Below are positions 39,130 through 47,418 of a DNA stretch of 58,898 bases, piece after piece; positions within the stretch are counted from its first letter, which is position 1; each line of letters begins with the position of its first letter. The DNA is from Lentisphaeria bacterium (GTDB taxonomy: Bacteria > Verrucomicrobiota > Lentisphaeria > JABSQK01). The notes beneath the pieces were generated by a model, which saw only the letters and a program-made list of their open reading frames with translations, was not told the origin of the DNA and made no database searches. Location of the stretch: contig JABSQK010000017.1 of the NCBI GenBank assembly GCA_013215875.1, positions 1-58,898 on the forward strand. Direction: 5' to 3'. Both the position numbers and the translations under genes were made by a program.

Positions 39130-40367
39130 AACTGCTGACGTATTTTACCAGTTCAGCAATTACGGGGCGGTTTATCTGGCCGACATCGCATGGTTGGGTA
39201 GCAATGCTTGTGGGATGTGGATCATTTGCAGTAACAATGGTGCATCCAGGCTTTGTCACTGCGATGTTTACATCTGTTATATTTTCAATTCTTATTTCCA
39301 GTTTCTGCATGTCATTTTTATCTCTTCATAGCATTACACTCACACGTATACCCGGGCTAGACGGACGTTTAGGTTCAGACATTTTATTACCGGCCAAAAT
39401 TACGAATCATTCAAAACGTGCCCGTCAGGCCTTGGTACTTCATGAAGATTGTGAATTTTCTGATGAAGGAAAGTCCAATTATTTTATTCCTGCATTAAAT
39501 GCCAATGAAGAACGGATTCTTAAACGAAAAGTATACGCAATTAACCGTGGTGAATTTGTTCTTTCTAAAATGATCCTCATAGGCGGCGACCCAGCCGGGC
39601 TCTTTATGCGCCAAAAATTGTTTGTTGAAGAAGAAAAAATTTATATCCTTCCGGCTTATGAAGAATTGACCCGTCTACCTTTATATTTATCGAAAAATAC
39701 GCGTGTTTCATCCACCGGACAACCCATTGGAATATCAGGCGTGGGGCAGGACTTTTACGGTGTGCGTGAATATCGTGTTAGCGATGGCATACGTTTCATC
39801 GACTGGAAAAATTCCGCCAAGCAACAAAAATTAATGGTGCGTGAATTTGAAGAAAACTCTGTTCACCAGGTGAGTATATTAGTTGACTGCGATGAAAAAT
39901 ATGCAAAATCAGGTATCGATGGAAACTTTGAATTTTTGGTTCGTATCGCAGCAAGTATTACTGAATACCTGTCTGATTTACATTGCAACCTGTTGCTAAG
40001 CTGTGGAATTGATGAGAGCGAATCTGCCGAAGGGCCTGCACAAAATATACATAATGAAGTGAGACACATACTCTCTTTGATTCAACCATCCCAAACAACC
40101 CTCTACGAACAATTGGATAAAGTCCTTTATGAAATGCCTACAGGTTCGATTCTCTATTGTCTGAGTTTGCACGAATCACCTGAATTATCAAACTTGTTTA
40201 TCACCCTGATGGACAGAAATATTGAAGTCCGTTGGATTCATGCTCCAGCAGAAAATTTTCAAGATTCATCATCTAGCGAGGATCTTGCTGCGAGCAATGC
40301 AGCCTTGCAGCCTGTCTACGTAAATCATGAAACGAAAATTCCGAATCTGCTTGATGCCATCGGCTAA
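39126..40367 (+). CDS. DUF58 family membrane-associated protein
   Basis: A 413-aa protein with two N-terminal membrane helices (about 24-42 and 44-62) followed by a beta domain and the DUF58 core, with the diagnostic YGVREYRVSDGIRFIDWKNSA (about residues 215-236) and a von Willebrand-like C-terminal half starting at VSILVDCD. The start is a TTG overlapping the MoxR stop (TTGA), the only codon that keeps the first helix intact; no ATG is available before residue 27. MoxR and DUF58 proteins are common partners; function remains unclear. Confidence 0.9.
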   Translation: MKLLTYFTSSAITGRFIWPTSHGWVAMLVGCGSFAVTMVHPGFVTAMFTSVIFSILISSFCMSFLSLHSITLTRIPGLDGRLGSDILLPAKITNHSKRARQALVLHEDCEFSDEGKSNYFIPALNANEERILKRKVYAINRGEFVLSKMILIGGDPAGLFMRQKLFVEEEKIYILPAYEELTRLPLYLSKNTRVSSTGQPIGISGVGQDFYGVREYRVSDGIRFIDWKNSAKQQKLMVREFEENSVHQVSILVDCDEKYAKSGIDGNFEFLVRIAASITEYLSDLHCNLLLSCGIDESESAEGPAQNIHNEVRHILSLIQPSQTTLYEQLDKVLYEMPTGSILYCLSLHESPELSNLFITLMDRNIEVRWIHAPAENFQDSSSSEDLAASNAALQPVYVNHETKIPNLLDAIG

Positions 40368-40404
40368 TCGGGTCTGGAATTAACATTCAGGTCTTAAGCC
40401 ACTA

Positions 40405-40857
40405 TTAATTAGTAATTTCCGGACAGATTTTTGTCCCACTATTGATGAAGTCTTCCCATTTAGTTTCGATATAGTCCTGTTCGTGTGCTTTTATTTTTCT
40501 GTAGCCCCGGTATTCGGGCCAGCCGTAGCCCCAGCGAAAAGATGTCGGCCAAAATGGAAATCCGCCAAGACGAACACCAATGTAGACTTTCATACCCTGC
40601 CAGAATCCAGCTTTTCCTTGAATGCATGTTTTAAGTTTTATATCGGCTTTACGGCGTTCTGACCAAGTGCCGCCGCGCCAGTATGCAATGTCATGTTGAT
40701 AGCAGCAGTCACACCAAAGATTTGGTTCGTCATCAGTTCCTTCAGGGTACATGCTGCATTTATCGCTGGTGAAACCTTCAAGATCATTTTCCGTATATGT
40801 TTTGCAGGATACAGCTAAGAGAGAAAGAAGGCCACAAAAAAGCAGAGTCTTAATCAC
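40405..40857 (-). CDS. Secreted phospholipase A2-like lipoprotein
   Basis: A 150-aa lipoprotein (signal peptide, lipobox LLAVSC at Cys18). Its centre has CDCCYQHDIAYWRGG (49-63): the PLA2 signature of paired Cys followed by catalytic His55-Asp56 and Tyr59, with AD (D72) and L-x-x-C following as in the second active-site helix. The protein is rich in Cys and Trp, consistent with an exported disulfide-bonded enzyme. Predicted to hydrolyse phospholipid sn-2 esters or act on lipid membranes. The start is GTG inside the end of msrA (8-bp overlap), so translation is coupled. Confidence 0.62.
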   Translation of the reverse strand: MIKTLLFCGLLSLLAVSCKTYTENDLEGFTSDKCSMYPEGTDDEPNLWCDCCYQHDIAYWRGGTWSERRKADIKLKTCIQGKAGFWQGMKVYIGVRLGGFPFWPTSFRWGYGWPEYRGYRKIKAHEQDYIETKWEDFINSGTKICPEITN

Positions 40858-41362
40858 CTAATTTGTCCTTAAATTTTTCCACCTTGGGGCGGATTAAATG
40901 AAAGCAGTAGGGCTGGGCCGGATTTTGATTGAAGTAATTCTGATGGTAATCCTCGGCAGGATAAAATGTTTCGACAGGCGAAATTTCGGTAACGATTGGC
41001 TCATCGTACCATGATTGGGCCAGTTCTTTTACCTGTTCTGCAGTCGCTTTTTGCTGGTCATCCGTATAATAAATGACAGACCGATATTGCGTGCCTCTAT
41101 CATTGCCCAGCTGATTTAATGTGGTGGGATCGTGGGCTTCAAAAAACAATTCCAGAATTTCTTTATACGAAACTTTTGTTTCATCGTAGTCGACACGTAC
41201 AACCTCAGCATGGCCTGTAGTGCCTGTGCAAATATCTTTGTAACTGGGATTTTCAGTCTGGCCACCTGTGTAACCAGAGACAACTGCTTCGACACCATTT
41301 CGCAATTGCAATATGGCTTCGACGCACCAAAAACAACCACCGCCAATAATTGCTGATTCCAT
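40850..41362 (-). CDS. msrA: Peptide methionine sulfoxide reductase MsrA
   Basis: A 170-aa enzyme that reduces methionine-S-sulfoxide in proteins. The catalytic Cys10 lies in the GGGCFWC motif; SGYTGG, TGTTGHAEVV, FFEAHDPTTLNQLGNDRGTQYRS and the YHQNYF motif are all in place. C-terminal resolving cysteines of longer forms appear as PYC near residue 156. No signal peptide, cytoplasmic. It is followed by an overlapping PLA2-like gene. Confidence 0.97.
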   Translation of the reverse strand: MESAIIGGGCFWCVEAILQLRNGVEAVVSGYTGGQTENPSYKDICTGTTGHAEVVRVDYDETKVSYKEILELFFEAHDPTTLNQLGNDRGTQYRSVIYYTDDQQKATAEQVKELAQSWYDEPIVTEISPVETFYPAEDYHQNYFNQNPAQPYCFHLIRPKVEKFKDKLGD

Positions 41363-41499
41363 AATTTTCCCTATTTTTATTAGAATTCGATATCGGGGAT
41401 ATCAAATTCCAGATTATTTTTAATTCAAATACATATGAACTATGCATTGAAATTGACCATTAGATAATTATTTTCTAAATTAATATTTCAGGAGTATGT

Positions 41500-42417
41500 A
41501 TGGAACCTATTGAACAAACGCCTTCGGAAACGATTGACTTAGCACCCGTTGTATCAGATAAAGAAATACAATTTTATATCGATAATGGCTACCTCGTTGT
41601 TGAAGGATTAATGACAGGTGAGGAACTGGACGAAATAAAAGCCGATACGATAAAAATTACCCGTGGCGGTTATGAGACTGAAAGTATTAAGCCTGTAGAT
41701 GATTCAATAAGTGATGAAGATACGCTGAAAAATATACTCTGTATTCATCAACCACACCATGTAAGTCCGGTGATGGAAAAATTTGCTAAACATGAAAAAA
41801 TCTGCGGGATCCTGAGCCAGATAACTGCAGCACATTTACCCCACTGGGATGGCAGTGTGAAATGCATGCAATCGATGCTTTTTATAAAACCGCCTGAATT
41901 TCAAGGACAGGCATGGCACCAAGATGAAATTTATATCGGTACGCGTGATCGCTCTTTAGTCGGCGCATGGATTGCAATTGATGATGCAACAATTGAAAAC
42001 GGCTGCCTCATGGTACTTCCAGGTTCTCATAAATCCGGCTATCTCTACCCACAACGAGATCATGAAAATCCTGATGAATTCGATTTTGCACCTGAAAGCT
42101 ATGGTTTTGATGAAAGCGAAGAAATACCCGTGGAAGTCAAAGCCGGGGCTTTGGTCTTTTTTAATGGCTATCTTTTACACCGCTCACGAAAAAACCTCAG
42201 CAATGATTATCGCAAAGTGCTGGTGAATCATTATTGCAATGCCTGGAGTTTGATACCAGCCAATCCTAAAGAAGGTGAATCTCCCGCCACCGCAGACCGG
42301 CGCAGTGTACTGCATGTTGCCGGTACAGACCCTTATGCATGGAAAGGGTATGATGTCTCAAACAAAGATGTATACCTACGCCATTGTAAGGCAATAGACA
42401 AGAAAACGACTGATTAA
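41500..42417 (+). CDS. Phytanoyl-CoA dioxygenase (PhyH) family protein
   Basis: A 305-aa Fe(II)/2-oxoglutarate oxygenase with H140 and D142 in AWHQDEIYIG as iron ligands, the conserved CLMVLPGSHKSG segment, a distal His in YLLHRSRKNLSNDYRK and its downstream Arg. It is longer than the first PhyH protein of this window and only distantly similar. An AGGAGTATGTATG ribosome-binding region precedes the ATG. It may act with the dehydrogenase gene 150 bp downstream. Substrate unknown. Confidence 0.86.
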   Translation: MEPIEQTPSETIDLAPVVSDKEIQFYIDNGYLVVEGLMTGEELDEIKADTIKITRGGYETESIKPVDDSISDEDTLKNILCIHQPHHVSPVMEKFAKHEKICGILSQITAAHLPHWDGSVKCMQSMLFIKPPEFQGQAWHQDEIYIGTRDRSLVGAWIAIDDATIENGCLMVLPGSHKSGYLYPQRDHENPDEFDFAPESYGFDESEEIPVEVKAGALVFFNGYLLHRSRKNLSNDYRKVLVNHYCNAWSLIPANPKEGESPATADRRSVLHVAGTDPYAWKGYDVSNKDVYLRHCKAIDKKTTD

Positions 42418-42570
42418 TAAATTGTTGTAAGTCACCCACAATGACTCTCACCTTGGCTGTTTCAGCGATATGATATTGGTTTTCTGTTATAAAAATTCCC
42501 AATTTCATGCTTGTTCTTTTGTGTAGAGGATTGATTATAAGAGTAGATCACTAACCTGCAAGGATATGAA

Positions 42571-43455
42571 ATGACTGTAAATAATACTAAGACAATTGGC
42601 TTTATTGGTATCGGTGTAATGGGCAAAAGCATGGCCACCCATTTGTTAAATGCCGGCTATACAACGCACATTTATAATCGGACAAAGTCGAAAGCCGAAG
42701 ACTTAATCAGCTCTGGTGCGATATGGCATGACGATGTGGCGAGTTTGGCACAGGAGTCGGATATCATTATAACGATCGTTGGTTTTCCAAATGATGTGGA
42801 GGAAGTATATCTTTCAGACTCGGGAATTTTGAATCATGCTAAGGCGGGTTCTTATGTGATTGATATGACGACCTCGAAGCCATCGCTAGCGGTTAAAATT
42901 CATGAACTTGCCAAGGGGAAGGACATTCAAAGTTTGGACGCGCCAGTTTCCGGTGGTGACATTGGAGCGAAGTCCGGTGAGTTGTCTATCATGTGCGGTG
43001 GTGATAAATCGACATTTGATGATTTGCTACCGGTATTGGGACTGATGGGCAAAAACATTGTTTATCAGGGTCCAGCTGGTTCCGGGCAACATTGCAAAAT
43101 GTGCAACCAGATTGTCATTTCAGGGACTATGATGGGTGTCTGTGAATCGATGAAATATGCCAAAGATTCCGGTTTGGATCCGGCGGTCGTTTTAGACAGT
43201 ATTGAAAATGGCGCCGCGAAAAGCTGGGCATTGTCGAACCTTGCTCCGCGTATGATTCAGGGTGATTTTGATCCTGGTTTTTATATCAAGCATTTTATAA
43301 AAGATATGACGATTGCAGTAGAGGAGTCGGATGCTATGGGTATACGCGTCGATGGTTTGAAATTGGCGAAGTCGCTTTATGAAGAGATAGATTCAAAAGG
43401 CGAGGGCTTGCTGGGCACACAAGCACTCTACAAATTACTGGATGAATCTTCATAA
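42571..43455 (+). CDS. 3-hydroxyisobutyrate dehydrogenase-family NAD(P)-dependent oxidoreductase
   Basis: A 294-aa beta-hydroxyacid dehydrogenase. It has the Rossmann motif GFIGIGVMG (10-18), the family substrate signature DAPVSGGDIGAKSG, GPAGSGQHCKMCNQI containing the catalytic Lys near residue 173, and the C-terminal D-rich helix. Members act on 3-hydroxyisobutyrate, tartronate semialdehyde, glyoxylate or similar. The exact substrate cannot be read from the sequence. Follows a PhyH protein on the same strand. Confidence 0.92.
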   Translation: MTVNNTKTIGFIGIGVMGKSMATHLLNAGYTTHIYNRTKSKAEDLISSGAIWHDDVASLAQESDIIITIVGFPNDVEEVYLSDSGILNHAKAGSYVIDMTTSKPSLAVKIHELAKGKDIQSLDAPVSGGDIGAKSGELSIMCGGDKSTFDDLLPVLGLMGKNIVYQGPAGSGQHCKMCNQIVISGTMMGVCESMKYAKDSGLDPAVVLDSIENGAAKSWALSNLAPRMIQGDFDPGFYIKHFIKDMTIAVEESDAMGIRVDGLKLAKSLYEEIDSKGEGLLGTQALYKLLDESS

Positions 43456-43547
43456 TTGTTATAGAATCGAATTACTCTGAGCGAGCACTATCGCCTTGAA
43501 ATTCGTGAAATTTATGATTTGTTTAACTATTAAATCATGGAGATATG

Positions 43548-44756
43548 ATGAATAGACAAGCGCTCATTATTTCAGCATTATTGCTGAGTCTTATTACGTA
43601 TGGGGAAACAGTAAAAAGTAAGGGGTCTGGGGACAATCGAAAAGCCGCCACTTTAAATGCCTTGGGCGCTGCGGTAAGACAGGTAAATGGCTTAGCCGTA
43701 GGCGAAAAAAATAAATTAACAAACAGGGTGGAATCTTTTACCGAGGATCTGAAAAAATCGTTGGAGTCTTCTGAAGAGTTTGAATCAAATGTTAAATCGT
43801 TAAGCTACGGATATATCTCTTCATACAAAGTATTGAAGGAAACAAAAACTGCCAAAGGTGTGGATGTGGAGCTTGAAGTAGTTGTCGAAAAGTTTGATCC
43901 AGCCAAGCCGCGTCCGGGAGTTCCGCGAACAATCATTGTATTACCTTTCGACAGTAAAAAAGAATTCACCCTGCTGAAGAAAACCTACAAGGGAAAAGAT
44001 ATTGCAGATGCATTGCAGACGATGATCATTACACAGCTGGTTAAATCCAGAAACTTTACTGTATTGGACCGTAATAATCTGGACAAGGTACTTAAAGAGC
44101 AAAAACGTAAATGGTCGACTCATATTGCGGATAGTGAGCTGATAAAATTTGGTAATATGTTAGGTGCAGATTTGATGGTGATTGGTAAGATACGTTCTAT
44201 GACTGCGAAGCGAAAAGAAGTACACAAAGACTTGCTGGGTGAGACAGATGTCTATTTATACGCCGGGGCAAATATCGAATACCGCATGCTGAATATATGG
44301 ACCGGGGCGATCGTAAAAATGGAGTTAATCGATTTTAAGGACCAGATTGATCCAGCGATAATGAAAAAATCTGCTACACCATTTACCGATTATATTCTTG
44401 CCATAGCTGCATTCGAAATTTTGAATGAAACCTTAAACCGTACAAATCCTATAAAGGTCGTAAAGGTATCTACCTCCAAATCCTTCAAGGCAAACGGTGC
44501 CAAAGCATTGACGACGATTTATCTCAATCAGGGTAAAGGGCGTTTAAGCTCAGGCCAGCAGCTGGTCATCTTTAAGAAAGGTGAGAAACTGACCGATCCG
44601 GATACGGGTGTGGAATTGGGAACAGAAGATGTATTGGTCGGTGTACTTGAAGTGATGAGCGTAAAAGATAAATATGCCATCGCCCGTTTAACACTTGGCC
44701 ACGCGGAGGCAATAAATCGCGGGGATATTTGCCTTTTCCCTAAAAAGAAAAAATAA
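43548..44756 (+). CDS. CsgG-like secreted protein
   Basis: A 402-aa protein with a signal peptide (about 1-20). Residues about 125-260 match the CsgG-type nucleotide-like fold: PRTIIVLPFDSKKEF, then DALQTMIITQLVKSRNFTVLDRNNLDKVLKEQ and GADLMVIGKIRS. N-terminal ALGAAVRQVNGL suggests a region common in LPP20/FlgT-type proteins; the C-terminal part may also resemble FlgT. Likely a periplasmic or outer-membrane accessory. The start at 43548 is preferred over the ATG three bases upstream because GGAG then lies 5 bases away. Followed by DUF2726 after 2 bp. Confidence 0.7.
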   Translation: MNRQALIISALLLSLITYGETVKSKGSGDNRKAATLNALGAAVRQVNGLAVGEKNKLTNRVESFTEDLKKSLESSEEFESNVKSLSYGYISSYKVLKETKTAKGVDVELEVVVEKFDPAKPRPGVPRTIIVLPFDSKKEFTLLKKTYKGKDIADALQTMIITQLVKSRNFTVLDRNNLDKVLKEQKRKWSTHIADSELIKFGNMLGADLMVIGKIRSMTAKRKEVHKDLLGETDVYLYAGANIEYRMLNIWTGAIVKMELIDFKDQIDPAIMKKSATPFTDYILAIAAFEILNETLNRTNPIKVVKVSTSKSFKANGAKALTTIYLNQGKGRLSSGQQLVIFKKGEKLTDPDTGVELGTEDVLVGVLEVMSVKDKYAIARLTLGHAEAINRGDICLFPKKKK

Positions 44757-44758
44757 AC

Positions 44759-45265
44759 ATGGGTGACTGGACCGGTAACTGGTTATTCATTCTTACTGCT
44801 GTTGTACTTGGTACTTGCTTTGTCATCTGGCTTTATAAAAGCAAAAAGCCTTACTTGCCCTATGAAAAACATGAATCCATTCTTACTCGTTCAGAGTTGG
44901 TATTTTACCAGGTACTGAAAGAAGCGGTGGCGCCTTATTCCTTCGATATTATGTGCAAGATTCGCATGGCCGATTTTGTTACAGTGGAAAGTGGTGCGGA
45001 AGAATGGCGAGCTCATTTCAATAAAATACAGGCAAAGCATGTGGACTTTCTTCTTGTCGACAATGATACTATGGAACCACTGATTGTGGTCGAGCTTGAT
45101 GATGCTAGCCATAAGCGGCCTGACAGGATGGAGCGCGATAAATTTGTGGATTCAGTCATGGCACATTGCGGTATCGGTATTTTGCATATTGCAGTATCAA
45201 AGGAATATGAATCAGATGTTATTAGTGAACAGATACATCAATTAATGAAAAAGTTGAAAATCTAA
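44759..45265 (+). CDS. DUF2726 membrane-anchored protein
   Basis: A 168-aa protein with one N-terminal membrane helix (about 8-25) followed by the DUF2726 domain: RSELVFYQVLKEAV, CKIRMADFV and VDFLLVDNDTMEPLIVVELDDASH, then RDKFVDSV. The D-x-n-E-x-D pattern resembles restriction endonuclease-like folds, so a nuclease-like function is possible but unproven. It follows the CsgG-like gene by 2 bp and is the last gene before the cassette-like region. Confidence 0.82.
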   Translation: MGDWTGNWLFILTAVVLGTCFVIWLYKSKKPYLPYEKHESILTRSELVFYQVLKEAVAPYSFDIMCKIRMADFVTVESGAEEWRAHFNKIQAKHVDFLLVDNDTMEPLIVVELDDASHKRPDRMERDKFVDSVMAHCGIGILHIAVSKEYESDVISEQIHQLMKKLKI

Positions 45266-45280
45266 TTAATAGTTCCACTC

Positions 45281-45296
45281 AGTAACAAAGTTATGA
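45281..45296 (+). other. Possible left boundary core of the cassette-like region
   Basis: AGTAAC-AAA-GTTATGA is a compact TAAC/GTTA repeat 14 bp upstream of the first cassette-like gene. The GTTATGA resembles the GTTRRRY core of attC sites but lacks arms. It may be a boundary or remnant; weak by itself. Confidence 0.2.
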
Positions 45297-45309
45297 ATAG
45301 AAGAATAAA

Positions 45310-45963
45310 ATGATCAGCCCATTTGATCAAGATTATATATTGACCAAAAAAGTCAAGAAAGAGGAAGGCGAACTTCTATCTCCTTTTCTAGAATTATCCG
45401 ATTGGGTTGAGAAAAAATATGATGTCAAAATACTCAATATAATTTTTGATATATGTAATGACCGACCGAGAATACAAATAATTTTGGAATTTGAATCAGA
45501 TAAAAATAAATTCCATGAAAGCGAATCTATCAATTTAAATTTAGAAAAAATGAATGCAATTTCAAGCAGGTTTAGAGATATAATAGAAAAAGAAAAGATA
45601 CCCAATTTTAAGACAGAGAAGCTGTTTACAATATTCTCAGCGTTTGCACCCCTCGCAATTGAAGAGGCGCACAATAGTATAAGTGAGACAGAACTAGAGG
45701 ATCTGAGAATAGACCTAAATAATAATCTATGGAAAATCAGATGTTTATTCGGCGTGGTTACCTTTTTCTATGAAACTGAATCTCAGAGAATTGAATCTGA
45801 GGATGATGAAATTGACTTAAAATATAGAGAAGCTTATTTTGAAATCATAAAAAAATATGATGAATTTAATTATTTAGATAGCAAAATATTGAAAATAGAA
45901 TACGATTCGAAAGAAAAATTTGATAAAGATTACAATGGTAGCTGGTTTAATTATGACAGGTAA
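45310..45963 (+). CDS. Hypothetical protein of cassette-like region (1)
   Basis: A 217-aa acidic, AT-rich-coded protein with no signal peptide or membrane helix. Asp, Glu, Lys and Ile dominate; the codon use is markedly more AT-rich than in neighbouring genes. No family recognised. It starts 14 bp after a GTTATGA core-like sequence and is followed 18 bp later by the best folded attC-like element of the first cassette. Confidence 0.6.
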   Translation: MISPFDQDYILTKKVKKEEGELLSPFLELSDWVEKKYDVKILNIIFDICNDRPRIQIILEFESDKNKFHESESINLNLEKMNAISSRFRDIIEKEKIPNFKTEKLFTIFSAFAPLAIEEAHNSISETELEDLRIDLNNNLWKIRCLFGVVTFFYETESQRIESEDDEIDLKYREAYFEIIKKYDEFNYLDSKILKIEYDSKEKFDKDYNGSWFNYDR

Positions 45964-45980
45964 AAAACTATTAAAAAATC

Positions 45981-46076
45981 ATATAACAAACGCATTCAGA
46001 TGAACATCGACATGTCATTAGCCTCTGCGAAGCAGATGCATGCCATTCCGCTGATCACTGATGCGAGACGTTCGAA
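45981..46076 (+). other. attC-like site 1
   Basis: The element starts with ATATAAC and ends with GTTCGAA. Inner arms CGCATTCAGATGA (45991-46003) and TCACTGATGCG (46055-46065) pair when two single bases of the 5' arm are left unpaired, as with the extrahelical bases of attC sites. Both outer AAC/GTT boxes and short spacers are in register. An apical TCTGC-GAA-GCAGA hairpin forms the tip. Length 96 bp fits the attC range. Confidence 0.55.
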
Positions 46077-46088
46077 AAGGAGAAAGTG

Positions 46089-46463
46089 ATGAAAAGGTGC
46101 TTGCTAATTTTGCTGACAGCAGTTGCATTTACGGGATGTGTCAAAAGCCTTAACTACCCAATTGCGCTGGAAGACAGCCTGACAGAAGTCGAAAGAACGA
46201 ATCTGAAGCTTCCTGCAAAGAGAACGCTTACTCGTGAAACAAAGACAGACAAAGAGTATGCTGCAGAACTATCTCCTACCATGATCAAAGCGATATTATA
46301 CTACTACTACAATTCCGGCACAAAAGCTGTAATCTATGCAGCCCGCCCCGTGGGAGGCTACTTGCTTCTGTGGCTTGAATTCCCTTATGTAGGAGAGGGT
46401 AGAATAGGTGTGATCTGGTCAGTCAAAGAAAATAAACCTGTCGGAATATTCGAAGGACAATGA
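46089..46463 (+). CDS. Small hypothetical lipoprotein of cassette-like region (2)
   Basis: A 124-aa lipoprotein (lipobox FTGC, Cys about 17). The mature part has a repetitive Thr/Glu-rich beginning and an aromatic segment YYYYNSGTKAVIYAARPVGG. An AGGAG lies 6 bases before the ATG at 46089 (a GTG one codon upstream is rejected). It starts 12 bp after the core of attC-like site 1. No family known. Confidence 0.6.
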   Translation: MKRCLLILLTAVAFTGCVKSLNYPIALEDSLTEVERTNLKLPAKRTLTRETKTDKEYAAELSPTMIKAILYYYYNSGTKAVIYAARPVGGYLLLWLEFPYVGEGRIGVIWSVKENKPVGIFEGQ

Positions 46464-46465
46464 AT

Positions 46466-46507
46466 TCCGAACAAATAAATTCAAGCTGGTCAATTAAAAC
46501 GTTATCT
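46466..46507 (+). other. Weak attC-like element 2 (short)
   Basis: GAAC-AAATA-AATT pairs in register with AATT-AAAAC-GTTATC across a loop of about 10 bases; it ends with AACGTTATCT. At 42 bp it is shorter than a normal attC, so it may be a truncated site or chance. Listed because it lies at the expected cassette boundary. Confidence 0.25.
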
Positions 46508-46523
46508 ATAAAGGAATCATAAG

Positions 46524-47192
46524 GTGCCAAGAACAAGATGCCCGCACTGTGGATGGAAAGATGAAGTAGATGAAGAATTTATTGGGAAGCACGTAGAATG
46601 CCCAGAATGTGAAGAAGAATTTTTATCAAAACGATTAAAGAAGAAGAAAAAGCGATCTTTTAGTTCGGCAGCATCTTCTAGTATGCAGGTAGACGAAGCC
46701 ACTATGGCGAATGAAGGCTGTGGTGTCTATCAGGAAGGTAATGCACTAGTCGTTAAAAGGGAGGCAGTATTTCCAAGTCGTTGTGTCAAATGCAATAAAG
46801 AAGCGACAGATCATATCAGACATAGATTTAGTCATGTTAGTCCACTGATATTACTTACATTCCCTTGTGGCATCTTACCAGTTTTAGTTTTATATTTTAT
46901 TTTTAGAAAAACTGTAGTATACCAGATACCACTTTGTGGACGTCATAAGAATCTTCGGAAAATTACTAAAACCATAGGGATCTTACTCACACTACTTTCA
47001 TTCATAGGATTCCTTTATGCTACTTCTGGTGAAAGCGTGATTTATATTGCTGTCTGTGGAGTCAGTTTCATTTTTGGACTTGCCTTTATTATTGCTAGCA
47101 GACCTTTAAGTCTGATGAAAATAGATGACTATTTTGTTACGTTTGAACAGGTGAACATAAAATTTTTACAGAGTCTGCCTTCTAGGCGTTAG
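46524..47192 (+). CDS. Zinc-ribbon membrane protein of cassette-like region (3)
   Basis: A 222-aa protein starting with GTG (AAGGA 8 bases upstream). The N-terminus is a zinc ribbon with two CxxC pairs (CPHCGW and CPECEEEF), followed by a KKKKKR-rich linker, a second CVKC half-ribbon (about residues 86-92), and two or three membrane helices (about 108-128, 147-163, 170-190). The zinc-ribbon-plus-membrane arrangement is common in uncharacterised bacterial proteins; function unknown. It lies 16 bp after the GTTATCT core. Confidence 0.65.
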   Translation: MPRTRCPHCGWKDEVDEEFIGKHVECPECEEEFLSKRLKKKKKRSFSSAASSSMQVDEATMANEGCGVYQEGNALVVKREAVFPSRCVKCNKEATDHIRHRFSHVSPLILLTFPCGILPVLVLYFIFRKTVVYQIPLCGRHKNLRKITKTIGILLTLLSFIGFLYATSGESVIYIAVCGVSFIFGLAFIIASRPLSLMKIDDYFVTFEQVNIKFLQSLPSRR

Positions 47193-47259
47193 TCCATGCT
47201 AATGGTAGTTCGAGGAGTAATATAATTTAACTAACTGTGCTGAAACATAATAAACAAAC

Positions 47260-47337
47260 AGATAACAAGCGCTATGTGGATTTCATTTTATCCATCTCGA
47301 GTTATGTTGAAATGAAACCACAAGCCAAACGTTCTAG
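47260..47337 (+). other. attC-like site 3
   Basis: Outer boxes AGATAAC and GTTCTAG flank long inner arms: TGTGGATTTCATTT (47275-47288) pairs with AAATGAAACCACA (47310-47322) with a single extra A on the 5' arm. Spacers between AAC/GTT and arms are both 8 nt and mostly unpaired. This arrangement (R box, spacer, L box with one extrahelical base on the 5' side, variable tip) is the defining attC architecture. Length 78 bp. Confidence 0.65.
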
Positions 47338-47418
47338 ATTAATGGAGAACTTGAAATAAGCGAGTACGAGACAGAGCTTCCATTGATGGTCCGGATTGCT
47401 GAACGATTACATCTCATA

